Counted from the stretch's first letter, positions 13,825-23,176 are shown. The stretch: 64,000 nt of DNA from a bacterium (GCA_021817145.1 JAKAVV010000009.1:26286-90285); one strand, 5' to 3'. Translations and numbers: made by a program. Notes: generated by a model from the sequence alone, not told the origin.

Positions 13825-16212
13825 TTAGATCCAGCGCCCTGTCTGAACAATGACGATCACTGCGTTATAAAGAGAATGGGCTATCATCGGAGTTGCCAAT
13901 CCTCCAGATTTCTCATAAGACCAGGCAGCAGCCATTCCTAAAATAAAGACAGGGATTACAGATGCGGCAGGATGGATCATGGCAAAAATAAGAGAGCTGA
14001 TAATCATTGAAGCAAAGATTGGCAGCTTTTTTTTAAGCCCATTGTAAATCAGCCCTCTAAACAAGACTTCCTCAAACAAAGGAGCAGCCACTGAAACCAT
14101 GAGAAGGATGTTAAGAGGACTTGCATGAAAAGCAATCACCTGTTTGGAAATCGTTTTTATAAGGTGAAGAGTTCCAAGTTCTTTTAAGTATAAAATACCC
14201 ATGACTCCAGCAGTCAGTCCAGCAGCTGTGCCCAGGAGCAGAGACTCTAAAGTTTTTCCTTTTGAAAAAATTTTGAGGCTTTCCGAAATTTTCACTCCTT
14301 GCAGTTTTAAAATGAGGAGCGCCCCTCCCGCTGTCAAGAATGCCGCGATTAAATAAGATAAAAAAATGGTATTGGTAAGCCCTGCTCTGAAATATTTCGA
14401 AAAACTCATAAACAATATCTGGGTTAAAATTTGAAGCTGAAAAAAAACAAAGAGGGCTGCTAATCCATCCAGAAGATCAATGCTGCGAGTAGGGAGGGAG
14501 GTCGGATCCAGAAAATAATCAGCCTGGTTAGAAAATTTCTGCCATAAAGCAAGGGCAAGAGCTGAAAAAATGAGCATGGCAACCAGTTTGCTCCAGAAAG
14601 AAGGGAGGAACAGGTCTCCTAAAAATGCCAGCCAGATAATTTCAATAAAGAAAAAGAGACCGAAACTTGCCACCTGGGTCCTGCTGGTAGAAGCAGGATC
14701 GAAGTGCAGGGCAGCGGTAAAAACAGAGATGATCCCAAATAAAGGGATCCCGATTAAAGTCCAGAGCAAGATCCCTAAATCCCCAATTCCAAAGCGCCCG
14801 ATATAGATCTCCCCAATCAGGATCGAGATTAAAGCATAGATTAAAGAGAGCCCAATCCAGGCTGCTGCTTTCTCAAAAATAATCCGAGGAAGGGACCGAG
14901 GGAAAGTGTAAAGCATCCACAACCCATCTCTTTCAAAATCCATGACAAAGGGGATAGAAAAGAATAAAACATAAGAGCCTATTCCAAATCCAATGGCTCC
15001 AATAATAGGAAGGCTCAGATGATTTTGAGAAAAAAAGGGGGAACCCGTCAGAAGAAAAACAAGGATCACGGCATTATAGATTAAAGGGAAGAAAACAGCC
15101 GTGATCAGCAGCTTTTTGTCTCTTGTCATTAAGCAGAGTTCTTTCCCGATGATTCCAGGGAAAAAGAACGAGGAGAATCCAGCGACTGTTCCTCTTTTTC
15201 CTTGATACTTCTTTTGAATGGCTTCAAGTCCTGAACTGGCTCCATAATAAATTGCTGCTGCTGCAGCTCCTAAGAAAAGCAAAACCTCTAGAACGAAAAG
15301 CAGAAATTTTACATAAAGGAAAGGGGCTGTCCCAGGTTCCATGAACCGAATTAAAAGGCTCCAGGGGAAGTACTGCGTGATTTTGCTGGCATATCGAATA
15401 GATCGCGCGAATAAAGAGTTTTTTGCGATTTTTGAAGCGACTGCTGGAATATTCGTTTTTGAAATGGGAATAAAAGTTGTGGGAAGATAAGGAATAAAAT
15501 AGAGGAAAAGGATTAAAATCCAACTGATTAAGTAGATGAACGCCTGGAGGTTTCGAATGGAATACCAGGAAAAATAACGGCGGAAAAAAATCTCGCAAAT
15601 AAACTGAATAACAGCCATTGCAAAATTTGCCAGAAGGGTAAACAAAACAGCTCCAGCAAGAGCAATCCAACGATACCCCATCAACCATAAAATGGCGCCC
15701 CATAAAGGAGCGATGAAAAGCCATCCGCTGTTTAAAAGAGCGGCTTCAAGAATTTTAACGCCGTACACATCGGATAGAGAGATAGGCAGAGTAAACAGCC
15801 ACTCGATTTCATGATCCAGATCTGATAAATCGCGAGTAATTCCTCCAATTGAAAGCCCGGCTAACCCTAAAAACAAGAGGGTTAAGAGAAGGCCTCCTGC
15901 TCTGACTAAAAAAAAGGGGGGAGGAGCAAACAGAAGATTTGGGGTCAGTGGTATTTTGGGCAGGAATAAGGGCTCAAGTCCTCCTAAAAGGAAAAACGAA
16001 AATCCGATCCCTAGAAGGATGGAAAAAGGAAAGATAAGGGTGGCTAAAATTAAACTGAATCTTTTTTTAGAAGGGGTTCCTGTTCTTTTTGCTTTTCTTC
16101 TAACCGCAAAAAAGATTCTGGATCCAATTAAATTTTGCAATCTTTTCAGTTTGAGAAGGATGAAATAAGCGACTGCTTGCAAGGGGGAAATTTTATTAAA
16201 TTTTCTATCCAT
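13825..16212 (-). CDS. ABC-2 type permease fused to a CPBP intramembrane protease domain
   Basis: The 795-residue polytopic protein has about a dozen membrane helices in an ABC-2-like region (roughly residues 1-550). A CPBP (CAAX-protease-like) domain follows at the C-terminus, with its motif 1 EEVLFRG, motif 2 FAMIHP and motif 3 HSLYNA. These supply the Glu, Arg and His residues of this metalloprotease-like family. The ATG at 16212 overlaps the ATPase gene by 8 bp; a longer frame to 16299 would overlap it by 95 bp and is less likely. With the ATPase it forms a two-gene exporter, comparable to NatAB/CPBP fusions reported for sodium or peptide export. The substrate is unknown. Confidence 0.85.
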   Translation of the reverse strand: MDRKFNKISPLQAVAYFILLKLKRLQNLIGSRIFFAVRRKAKRTGTPSKKRFSLILATLIFPFSILLGIGFSFFLLGGLEPLFLPKIPLTPNLLFAPPPFFLVRAGGLLLTLLFLGLAGLSIGGITRDLSDLDHEIEWLFTLPISLSDVYGVKILEAALLNSGWLFIAPLWGAILWLMGYRWIALAGAVLFTLLANFAMAVIQFICEIFFRRYFSWYSIRNLQAFIYLISWILILFLYFIPYLPTTFIPISKTNIPAVASKIAKNSLFARSIRYASKITQYFPWSLLIRFMEPGTAPFLYVKFLLFVLEVLLFLGAAAAAIYYGASSGLEAIQKKYQGKRGTVAGFSSFFFPGIIGKELCLMTRDKKLLITAVFFPLIYNAVILVFLLTGSPFFSQNHLSLPIIGAIGFGIGSYVLFFSIPFVMDFERDGLWMLYTFPRSLPRIIFEKAAAWIGLSLIYALISILIGEIYIGRFGIGDLGILLWTLIGIPLFGIISVFTAALHFDPASTSRTQVASFGLFFFIEIIWLAFLGDLFLPSFWSKLVAMLIFSALALALWQKFSNQADYFLDPTSLPTRSIDLLDGLAALFVFFQLQILTQILFMSFSKYFRAGLTNTIFLSYLIAAFLTAGGALLILKLQGVKISESLKIFSKGKTLESLLLGTAAGLTAGVMGILYLKELGTLHLIKTISKQVIAFHASPLNILLMVSVAAPLFEEVLFRGLIYNGLKKKLPIFASMIISSLIFAMIHPAASVIPVFILGMAAAWSYEKSGGLATPMIAHSLYNAVIVIVQTGRWI

Positions 16213-16945
16213 GAATGCTCGTGTTGGTAACAGAGAAAAACACCTCTTCAAGAGAGCCTCCAGGGCAGAGGTGTTCTTCCAGCTCACCTGGTGTTCCAAT
16301 GGCTAACAGCTTTCCATTGTGCAGAATCCCGACTCTATGGCATAATTTTTCAGCCTGTTCGAGTAAATGCGTGCTCAGGAAGATCGTTTTCCCTGAATGG
16401 GCAGAGGAGAGGATCCAATTTTGCACTTCTCGAGAGGCAATAGGATCCAATTCATTAGTGGGTTCATCTAAAAGAAAGATCTGGGGATCATGGATTTGGG
16501 CGCAGGCAAGAGCCAGTTTTCTTTTCATTCCTGCCGAATAATTGACCGCAAATTCATCGGCTGCTTCTTTTAAATCGAGTTTTTCAAAAAGCTCCGCTGT
16601 TTTCTCTTTTAACTCGTTTTTTTTTAGCCCCTGCATCTGTCCGACAAAATTTAAAATTTCGCTCCCTCTTAAGTAATCGTGAAAAGTAGGGAAATCAGGA
16701 AGATATCCAATCCATCGTTTCAGTTCAATTCTATCTTTTAAACAGTCCATTCCATGGATTTTTGCAAATCCATCTGTAGGGACCAGCATTCCCATTAAAA
16801 GACGGATGGTTGTGGTTTTTCCTGCTCCATTAGGTCCTAGAAATCCGAAGATCTCTCCAGCTGGTATTTGAAGAGTGACTTGATCAACCGCGCGGAAATT
16901 TTCAAAACTTTTTGTTAAGTTTTCACATTCAATTTCAAATTCCAC
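16205..16945 (-). CDS. ABC transporter ATP-binding protein
   Basis: The 246-residue ATPase has Walker A GPNGAGKTT near residue 38, a signature YSAGMKRKL in place of LSGGQ, Walker B IFLLDEPTNELD and the switch His in FLSTHLLEQ. It energises the fused permease-CPBP protein encoded next, with an 8-bp overlap. It lies 6 bp after atpG on the same strand, so it could be transcribed with the ATP synthase genes. The family (CcmA/NatA-like) exports varied substrates. Confidence 0.93.
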   Translation of the reverse strand: MEFEIECENLTKSFENFRAVDQVTLQIPAGEIFGFLGPNGAGKTTTIRLLMGMLVPTDGFAKIHGMDCLKDRIELKRWIGYLPDFPTFHDYLRGSEILNFVGQMQGLKKNELKEKTAELFEKLDLKEAADEFAVNYSAGMKRKLALACAQIHDPQIFLLDEPTNELDPIASREVQNWILSSAHSGKTIFLSTHLLEQAEKLCHRVGILHNGKLLAIGTPGELEEHLCPGGSLEEVFFSVTNTSIHG

Positions 16946-16951
16946 GGGAAC

Positions 16952-17797
16952 TTACTTTAATGCTTCTGCTCCAGAAGCGACTTCTAAAATCTCTCTTGTG
17001 ATCGCTTCCTGGCGCGCTCGATAAAATTGAAGAGTTAATCCATCAATCAGTTTTTTTGCGTTGTCTGTCGCATTTCCCATGGCTACTAGTCTTGCTCCTA
17101 ATTCTGCCGCCCGAGACTCCAGCAGAACATTATAAATTAAAATGCTGATATATTGGGGGATAAGTGAACTTAAAACAGATTCAGGGTCTGGTTCAAACAA
17201 AAACTCTCCTTGATTTTTGGATGACTCACCAGATAGAGGCAGCAGAAGGATCTGCTGCGGTTTTTGATGCATGGCTGAAATAAATTGAGAGTAGATGATA
17301 TGAGCTTCATCCCAAACATCTGTTAGAAAATTCTTCATCATGAGTTCTGCGATTTTTTGAGCTTCGCTGAAGAGCGGATAAAAGGCGGTGTGAAAACTGT
17401 CAACAATATTGACATTCCTTTTTGCAAAAAAAGACCTGCCTTTGTTCCCCACAGTTAACATCTGGATCTCTTGACTCTTGTGTTCATTCAGGAACTGCTG
17501 CGCCAGTCTTATCAAATTCGCGTTGTAAGCTCCACAAAGTCCTTTATCCGCTGTGACCAGAAGCAGTCCTATTCTTTTAACAGCAGGCTTTGAAATGAAA
17601 AATGGATTTGGCTCTTCTGTTAATCCGATGAGCCCTTCCACCATTTCTTTCATTTTGTTGGTATAAGGGCGAGATGATTTTACTTTTGCTTCTGCCCGTT
17701 TAATTCGAGCAGCAGCCACCATTTTCATAGCTTTTGTAATCTGCTGCGTGTTTTTAACAGCTCTGATTCTGAGTTTAATGTCTTTAACGCTGGGCAT
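16952..17797 (-). CDS. atpG: F1-ATP synthase gamma subunit
   Basis: The gamma subunit is the central stalk that rotates within the alpha3-beta3 head. The 281-residue protein begins MPSVKDIKLRIRAVKNTQQITKAMKMVAAARIKRAE and ends with a helix including YNVLLESRAAELGARLVAMGNATDNA, both diagnostic ends of AtpG that form the coiled-coil shaft. It starts 2 bp after atpA. Unusually, atpD does not follow; an ABC transporter does. Confidence 0.96.
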   Translation of the reverse strand: MPSVKDIKLRIRAVKNTQQITKAMKMVAAARIKRAEAKVKSSRPYTNKMKEMVEGLIGLTEEPNPFFISKPAVKRIGLLLVTADKGLCGAYNANLIRLAQQFLNEHKSQEIQMLTVGNKGRSFFAKRNVNIVDSFHTAFYPLFSEAQKIAELMMKNFLTDVWDEAHIIYSQFISAMHQKPQQILLLPLSGESSKNQGEFLFEPDPESVLSSLIPQYISILIYNVLLESRAAELGARLVAMGNATDNAKKLIDGLTLQFYRARQEAITREILEVASGAEALK

Positions 17798-17799
17798 GG

Positions 17800-19338
17800 T
17801 CAGGTGGTTTTCTTAAGGGCAGGGGACAGTTCATCTAAAAAGAATTGGTTAAATTCTTTAATGGCTGTTTCCATCTGCTTTAAGATGGTATCATCCATTT
17901 GTTTTTTCTCTCTGATGCCGCTTAAAATTTCGGGATGGGATGAATCCACAAAACGGAAAAACTCTTTTTCGAATTTTCGGATATCTGAGACCGGTATTTC
18001 TTTCAAATGTCCTGAAATTCCAAGATACAGGATCACAACCTGTTTTTCAAGGGGCATGGGTTCGAATTGGTTCTGTTTTAAAAGTTCCATCAATCTTTCC
18101 CCCTGGGCAAGCTGATCTTGCGTGGTTTTATCCAGGTCGCTCGCAAATTTAGAAAAAGCGGCAAGATCTCGATATTGGGCAAGGGTTAATCTCAGCAGTC
18201 CTGCCACCTGCTTCATAGCTTTTGTTTGAGCGGCTCCGCCAACTCGGGAAACAGATAACCCCACATCAACCGCAGGTCTGAACCCTTGATAAAACAAAGC
18301 GGTATCTAGATAAATCTGTCCATCTGTGATGGAAATGACATTGGTTGGAATGTAAGCCGAAACATCTCCTGCCTGTGTCTCAATAATAGGAAGACTGGTC
18401 ATAGACCCTCCCCCGAGCTGATTGTTCAGTTTAGCTCCTCTTTCCAGAAGTCGTGAATGCAAATAAAACACATCTCCAGGATAAGCTTCTCTTCCAGGAG
18501 GTCTTCGAACCAGTAGAGACAACTCTCGATAAGCTTTTGCGTGTTTTGAGAGATCATCGTAAACAATCAAAACATCTTTTCCATTGTACATGAACTCTTC
18601 CCCAACAGCGCATCCGCAGTAAGGGGCAAGATAAAGGTAAGTGGGAGGATCATTGGCAGAAGCCACCACAACCACCGAATATTTCATGGAATCATAACGA
18701 TTTAAGGTGTCAATAACAGACGCGACAGTTGAAGTTTTCTGTCCTATGGCAACATAGATGCAGATAACATTTTGGTCTTTTTGATTTAAAATCGTATCTA
18801 AAGCGATCGCCGTTTTTCCTGTTTGCCTATCCCCAATAATCAATTCTCTCTGTCCTCTCCCAATCGGAATCATGGCATCAATGGCTTTTAATCCTGTTTG
18901 CAAAGGGGTTTTAACAGGCTGACGATCCACCACTCCAGGGGCAAGAGATTCAACTGGTCTGAATTTTGTGGAGGCAATAGGCCCTTTCCCGTCCAGAGGT
19001 CTTCCAAGGGGATCAATAACTCTTCCGATTAACCCATCCCCAACAGGGACTTGCACAATTTTTCCTGTCCTTTTAACCTGGTCTCCTTCTTTAATCTCTC
19101 TGTCAGAACCTAAAATAACAGCCACAACATTGTCTTCTTCAAGGTTAAAAGCAATTCCATAGATATCCCCAGGAAACTCCAGAAGTTCTCCTGCTCTAGC
19201 GTTTTTTAACCCGTAAATTCTTGCAATATTGTCTCCAACCTGAATCACAGTTCCAATTTCTACTTCTTCTAGAACGGATTCATATTCTTCAATCTCCTTT
19301 TTCAGCAGATCGCTGATCTCTTCAGGTCTTATTGCCAT
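17800..19338 (-). CDS. atpA: F1-ATP synthase alpha subunit
   Basis: The 512-residue protein is a normal-length alpha subunit: P-loop GDRQTGKT near residue 171, the arginine-finger region SRVGGAAQ near residue 373, and the alpha-specific [21 protein letters not shown] segment. The start follows a GGAGG-containing ribosome-binding site (TTTCCTCC on the plus strand). It is first in its transcript; atpB, atpE, atpF and atpH are not upstream. An island-boundary repeat lies 53 bp upstream, in what should be its promoter region. Confidence 0.97.
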   Translation of the reverse strand: MAIRPEEISDLLKKEIEEYESVLEEVEIGTVIQVGDNIARIYGLKNARAGELLEFPGDIYGIAFNLEEDNVVAVILGSDREIKEGDQVKRTGKIVQVPVGDGLIGRVIDPLGRPLDGKGPIASTKFRPVESLAPGVVDRQPVKTPLQTGLKAIDAMIPIGRGQRELIIGDRQTGKTAIALDTILNQKDQNVICIYVAIGQKTSTVASVIDTLNRYDSMKYSVVVVASANDPPTYLYLAPYCGCAVGEEFMYNGKDVLIVYDDLSKHAKAYRELSLLVRRPPGREAYPGDVFYLHSRLLERGAKLNNQLGGGSMTSLPIIETQAGDVSAYIPTNVISITDGQIYLDTALFYQGFRPAVDVGLSVSRVGGAAQTKAMKQVAGLLRLTLAQYRDLAAFSKFASDLDKTTQDQLAQGERLMELLKQNQFEPMPLEKQVVILYLGISGHLKEIPVSDIRKFEKEFFRFVDSSHPEILSGIREKKQMDDTILKQMETAIKEFNQFFLDELSPALKKTT

Positions 19339-19390
19339 TGTTTCCTCCGTATATTTAGAATGATTCTTAAACGATTCACCTTTAAATTTT

Positions 19391-19441
19391 ACATTTTCTG
19401 ATATTAACCTTCTTGACCCTTCTAAAACGGATATCTTGTTA
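19391..19441 (+). repeat. Island-flanking direct repeat, left copy
   Basis: 51 bp beginning ACATTTTCTGATATTAACC recur at 24413-24463 with one mismatch. The copies bracket about 5 kb of accessory and decayed genes between atpA and ackA. Confidence 0.9.
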
Positions 19442-19541
19442 ATCAGGATAGGGTAAGTATTCTTTTGCGCGGTTGTAATTTTTGGGAGTGATCCTTATTT
19501 CAAGAATTTCCAAGGTAAAAATTGAATTTTCAAAGTTTAAG

Positions 19542-19570
19542 TTGACAGATGAGTTTAAGAAGGGTAAATA
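19542..19570 (+). promoter_or_regulatory. Promoter of the AAA ATPase gene
   Basis: TTGACA (19542-19547), a 17-bp spacer and TAAATA (19565-19570) precede a GCGGAGGT ribosome-binding site and the ATG at 19589. Confidence 0.6.
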
Positions 19571-19588
19571 TATTGCGGAGGTAATTTG

Positions 19589-20659
19589 ATGAGCAGTGTA
19601 ATCGCTGTTATTGCTGTGCGTGAGGCTGAAGATGATATGCGAATCCTTAAGGAGGCTTCAAAAGCAAAAGGACTGCGCGGCTATGATCATTCCATTCCCG
19701 TAATAAGCTCTGGAGACAAGGTGTGGATTTGGGATTATAGACTGTCTCCCCAGGATCACCATGGTTATAAGATAGGCGTCGCTTTCCTCTGTAAGTCTCA
19801 TGAAAATTATAAGGAAATTTTATCCTTGATTGGAAACCGAGAGCATGTTTTTGCAACCTCTATCTTTTCCTGGCCTCCTGATCATCTTCTTGAGATGAAT
19901 ACTAAGGATGCTCTGGATCTGCTAAATTTGAGTCCGCCCAGAGCTTCCTATGAAAGCAAGGAGAAAAAAGCAGTCTTTAGTTCTATAGAATTAGAGAATT
20001 TCCGTACACATGCATTTGTGAAACTTTCTGATTTAGGTAGAATTAACGTGCTCCTTGGAAAAAACAATTCTGGCAAAACAGCATTCCTTGAAGCAATTTT
20101 TCTTCTTCTTACCGCTAACCCGAGGGAAGTTTTGATAAGCCTTAATGAGTTGAGAGGTTATTCTGCTGGAGCTGACGTATCTGAAATTTGGAATTCGGTT
20201 TTTTATAATTGGGATTCCACAAAGAAAACGTATATTAGAGGCACTGAAATTCAAGGGGAAAGAGAATATATCTTGCAAATTGCCCCTCTAACAGGATCTC
20301 CGCAAATTCCCCTGATGGGGGATGGAATGGTTAGAGTGTTATCCATTGCGCTTTCCCTAACTACTTCTACTGGTGGTGTTATGCTTCTTGATGAAGTTGA
20401 GAATGGCATCTATTACGAAGTCATGCCAAAGATTTGGAAAATGATAGCAAATACAGCAAGAAAACTGAATGTGCAGTTGTTTGTGACAACTCACAGCGAG
20501 GAATGCATCCGCGCCGTTCATCAGGCATTAGAGGAACTTAAATTTCTTGATGATCTTCGGTTTTACAGATTTGAGTCATTAAAGGGAAATACGGGTGTAG
20601 TTTGTTATGACCCCAATGAAATTAATGCAGCGCTTAAAGCAGACATTGAGGTAAGGTAA
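19589..20659 (+). CDS. AAA family (OLD-like) ATPase, probable defence module component
   Basis: The 356-residue protein has an N-terminal region of about 120 residues of unknown fold. An SMC/OLD-type ATPase domain follows, with Walker A GKNNSGKT near residue 160, a GDGMVRVLSIAL signature-like segment, Walker B VMLLDEVENG and the H-loop TTHSEE. The stretch between Walker A and the signature is shorter than usual in this family, so an internal deletion is possible. The next gene, starting on the stop codon (TAATG), is a TOPRIM protein broken by an IS. Paired ATPase-TOPRIM modules of this kind (OLD, Gabija, PARIS) act in phage defence; that role here is inference. Confidence 0.8.
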   Translation: MSSVIAVIAVREAEDDMRILKEASKAKGLRGYDHSIPVISSGDKVWIWDYRLSPQDHHGYKIGVAFLCKSHENYKEILSLIGNREHVFATSIFSWPPDHLLEMNTKDALDLLNLSPPRASYESKEKKAVFSSIELENFRTHAFVKLSDLGRINVLLGKNNSGKTAFLEAIFLLLTANPREVLISLNELRGYSAGADVSEIWNSVFYNWDSTKKTYIRGTEIQGEREYILQIAPLTGSPQIPLMGDGMVRVLSIALSLTTSTGGVMLLDEVENGIYYEVMPKIWKMIANTARKLNVQLFVTTHSEECIRAVHQALEELKFLDDLRFYRFESLKGNTGVVCYDPNEINAALKADIEVR

Positions 20660-20769
20660 TGGCAAACAACTTAACACAAAACAAAGTGGTTTTAGTTGAG
20701 GGGAACCATGATCGAGATTTTTTTGAGGCATGGTGCAAATGTAGGCGATCATCTAGAATTGACCCCTAA
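20659..20769 (+). pseudogene. TOPRIM-nuclease-like partner gene, interrupted by IS21-family element
   Basis: The ATG at 20659 overlaps the ATPase stop. The first 27 codons include VVLVEGNHDRDFF, which matches the start of a TOPRIM domain (hydrophobic strand, V-E-G, then D-x-x-F-F) found in DUF3226/DUF4435-type partners of such ATPases. After the target duplication TGCAAA (20734-20739) the frame runs into the IS end and stops within nine codons. Beyond the IS (from 23121) no long continuation is evident, so the rest of the gene is also decayed. Confidence 0.75.
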
Positions 20770-20844
20770 CGATCGTTTAAATTTGACCCCCCTTTTTCTT
20801 TTCCTTTTTTCGGTCTCATCTTTATTTCAGAAGTCATCCTACTC

Positions 20845-21084
20845 TTAAAACCTCCTTTCTCCGCTTTCCAGGAAAGTTATTGGTTTCTTCTTTCTCCTCT
20901 GCGCCCTCTTATGGACAGAACATTCACCTCCTTTCTTTAATTTGTCTTTCAGCCGATAACTGGACCCATGAATGACAAAAAGATGGACAGGATGAACTAG
21001 TCGATCAATAAGGACGCTGGCTGCCGCTGTACTGGTTAGGTGTGGGCAGCGGGCAGATCTCCTGCGTAAGGTGAGGGGTATCAA
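20845..21084 (-). pseudogene. istB: IstB C-terminal fragment (IS21 helper ATPase)
   Basis: The open frame contains ASVLIDRLVHPVHLFVIHG then SSYRLKDKLK, matching the conserved end of IstB (ALxDRLxHxxHxxxxxGxSYRLK). The P-loop-bearing N-terminal three quarters are missing: the frame begins inside the domain and the opposite-strand DUF6431-like gene occupies the upstream sequence. It therefore cannot supply ATPase function. Confidence 0.75.
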
Positions 21085-21137
21085 TTTTGAAAAAATGTAA
21101 AAGAAGGATAAAATGGACTGGTGAAGAATTTACTCTT

Positions 21138-22085
21138 ATGGCTAACCCAAAACCACACATCAATCTAGAACCACGAACTGAACCACCTTCACACATTAAC
21201 CTGCAGTTAAAGCCAACAGGAACAGAACTTAAACTCCAAACAGAGCCTAAGCCGCAAGTCAAATCCTTTCTTTTCTGCTCTAAAGGATCTCAAGACAACC
21301 CCTGCTCCCTTATGAAAAATGGAACCAAAAAGCGAAAACCTAAAGGATTAACCCCTTTTGACCCTGACACCATTCGCGTCCAGCGGTACTACTGCAGAAC
21401 CCACCAACGCTTCTTCACTGAAATCCCTTCTTCTCTTCTGCCAAGAGTCCACTATACTGCCCCTGTTGTCACTTTTTCTCTGGATTATTTTATCTTCCCT
21501 AAATATTTAAAATACCGCAGAACCAAACATCTCAGCCGTGGGCGTGCGTGGAGAAAAGAGCCGAAGATTCATTCCACTTCGAAGTTGAGAGACCAGATAA
21601 TGAAGAATGAAGAGTTAAAGGAAGATCTGTTGAATCGGCTGGCTAAGCAGAGGGTCATGCAGGCAGAAATGCGGGAAGAAGGGCAGAGTAATTTGCAGGA
21701 GCAGCTGGAAAGGCAGAACAGTCTCGAGGGGCAGAGCAGTCAGAAGTTGGAAAGGCAGAGCAGTCAGGTGAGACAGAGCAGGCTCGAGAGTAAGAGGAGT
21801 CAGGTGCTGAAGGGGCAGAGCAAGCTGGAGAGGCAGAAGGAGCAGCTTCCTTCACTACCCCATCAGAGGACAATTCGCAGATGGATAAGAGTGCTTTCTG
21901 CTGGATGGGATCATCTGCATAAAACCGTGGCTCGCTATTTTGATAAATGGTGGAATCTTTTTTGGTATCGGACGAGAAGTGGGGTTTTTGATCTTTTTTC
22001 TCTGCAGTCTTTTCTGAATGGATTATCCTGGGAGGAGAAAAGGAGGGGATCCCCTTACTACTACGCTTTTGTTCGTTCCCCGTAA
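21138..22085 (+). CDS. DUF6431-like protein with heptad-repeat linker, transposon-associated
   Basis: The protein has about 315 residues. The segment TIRVQRYYCRTHQRFFTEI then PSSLLPRVHYT resembles DUF6431 proteins (a zinc-ribbon-like region followed by LLPxxxY), which occur near transposases. Cysteines that could bind zinc are at FLFCSKG and NPCSL. Residues about 192-240 are Gln/Glu/Arg-rich and built from 7-residue repeats, likely a coiled coil. PHQRTIRRWI looks like a helix-turn-helix. The frame starts at TTG 21087 or ATG 21138; the latter is chosen without a strong ribosome-binding site. It lies antiparallel to the IS21 genes and splits them, so it came with a secondary insertion. Confidence 0.55.
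   Translation: MANPKPHINLEPRTEPPSHINLQLKPTGTELKLQTEPKPQVKSFLFCSKGSQDNPCSLMKNGTKKRKPKGLTPFDPDTIRVQRYYCRTHQRFFTEIPSSLLPRVHYTAPVVTFSLDYFIFPKYLKYRRTKHLSRGRAWRKEPKIHSTSKLRDQIMKNEELKEDLLNRLAKQRVMQAEMREEGQSNLQEQLERQNSLEGQSSQKLERQSSQVRQSRLESKRSQVLKGQSKLERQKEQLPSLPHQRTIRRWIRVLSAGWDHLHKTVARYFDKWWNLFWYRTRSGVFDLFSLQSFLNGLSWEEKRRGSPYYYAFVRSP
21711..21846 (+). repeat. Imperfect 21-bp tandem repeats inside the DUF6431-like gene
   Basis: About six units of 21 bp (pattern GGAAAGGCAGAGCAGTCAGGT and variants) encode 7-residue repeats such as LERQSSQ and LKGQSKL. Repeat length equals one coiled-coil heptad. Confidence 0.7.
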
Positions 22086-22742
22086 CAAATTATGTTTTTC
22101 TTTTTATGCTTCTCTTTCTTTCAAACCATTATTAATCTCTCTTAAGCAGTTATTTATTTTTTTCCCAATAGTTTTTTCATAATAATTTTTCTTAAACGAT
22201 TCTCTTCTTTTTATATAATTTTTCTCTAATTGTTTTCTCTTATTCATAATAATTTTCCATAATGATTATTTTTCTTAATTTTAAGATTTATTGTGAGATT
22301 TATTTCTTGAGATTTATTTCTTTAAAGAGTTATTTTTGCTCAAGAAAGAGAATTGAAGAAGTATTTGTTTTAAGGGAATAATGGTTTGCTTTTTTCAAAG
22401 TTGATTGGTGAGTAGAGAGGATGGGTTGACCAGTCCATTTTGTTCGTAATTGTCAATTTTCGCGAACACGCCCCCCTTGCTGTATGGAATGCGCGCTGTA
22501 AGGCAGAAAGAGGGTATCCGGGATGATAAGGGGCTTAAGAATTTTCTTAGGCCCAAGGGCAGGATTTATTTTGTAGATGGGATGCATCTCAACACAATGC
22601 GATGTCTGCGCGCGAATGGATAGAGAAAATGGGTCAGCGATGGTTGAATTGTGAGAAAAAATATTTAACGAAACTGCCGCTTCCTTCTTGACAATCTCTT
22701 GCGAAATCTTGACAATCTATTGCGAAATGTAAAAGCGAATAG
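22086..22742. other. AT-rich decayed sequence inside the IS21-family element
   Basis: Positions 22086-22420 are low-complexity T-rich sequence with no frame. From 22440 to 22680 short fragments in the plus direction (for example RIYFVDGMHLNTM) hint at another transposase remnant. TGTTCG/CGAACA inverted repeats occur at 22440-22467. Nothing intact is present. Confidence 0.5.
22688..22728 (+). repeat. Two tandem copies of a 20-bp motif shared with 52.2 kb
   Basis: TTGACAATCTCTTGCGAAAT (22688-22707) is followed, after one base, by the same motif with one change (22709-22728). An exact copy lies at 52196-52215 at the edge of another decayed region. It may be the end of an insertion sequence or an outward promoter (it begins TTGACA). 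Confidence 0.7.
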
Positions 22743-22908
22743 GCGTGCTTGAAATTCTTGAAGGTCAGAAACTTTTAAACCTCTTAAGAACTGTTCCTGG
22801 TTAAGAACTGTTCCTGGATCGTGAAAAGGGCGTTCCACTTTTCCTTTGGTTTGGGCTTGGTAAGGTTGACAAGCTGTGGGTTCAATCCCGCAGAATTTTA
22901 GAAAGTCA
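22743..22908 (-). pseudogene. istA: IstA fragment (IS21 transposase)
   Basis: Minus-strand translation gives about 55 codons without a stop, including PYQAQTKGKVERPF and FLRGLKVSDLQEF. These match the end of the IstA catalytic core (PYRAQTKGKVER with the last catalytic Glu) and the segment after it. No start, helix-turn-helix or upstream catalytic Asp residues remain. A short duplication (AACCAGGAACAGTTCTTA region, 22790-22815) lies within it. Confidence 0.75.
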
Positions 22909-23176
22909 TCTGTATTTTTTTCTCCACCATTTCCTAAACGGCCTCAAGATACGGATCGATTTTTTTTTGGAACCTTTGGCTTATGAAACTTAAGAGGTTC
23001 TAAATTTTGAATATATTTCTTCTTTCATTCCTCCTTTCATAAGGAGGAAATTCGCTGTTAAGGGGGGGGCATTTTTTAATGATCGCAGGGGGTCAAATTT
23101 GACGATCTTCTACATGCAAAACAATAAACTGCCGCAGCCCCCTCAAGCATTTCAATTCATAGAGGGCCCTCCAAAA

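Larger units (their letters stand above)
20740..23114 (-). mobile_element. Degenerate IS21-family element with 6-bp target duplication
   Basis: The ends begin TGTAG-GATC and both carry the TTTGACCCCC-type repeats of IS21 relatives (20740 on, and 23114 back). The flanks are direct repeats TGCAAA (20734-20739 and 23115-23120). Inside, on the minus strand in the expected istA-istB order, are an IstA fragment (about 22908-22743) and the IstB C-terminus (21084-20845). About 1.6 kb between them is foreign or decayed, including an opposite-strand gene at 21138-22085. The element cannot transpose by itself now. Confidence 0.85.
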
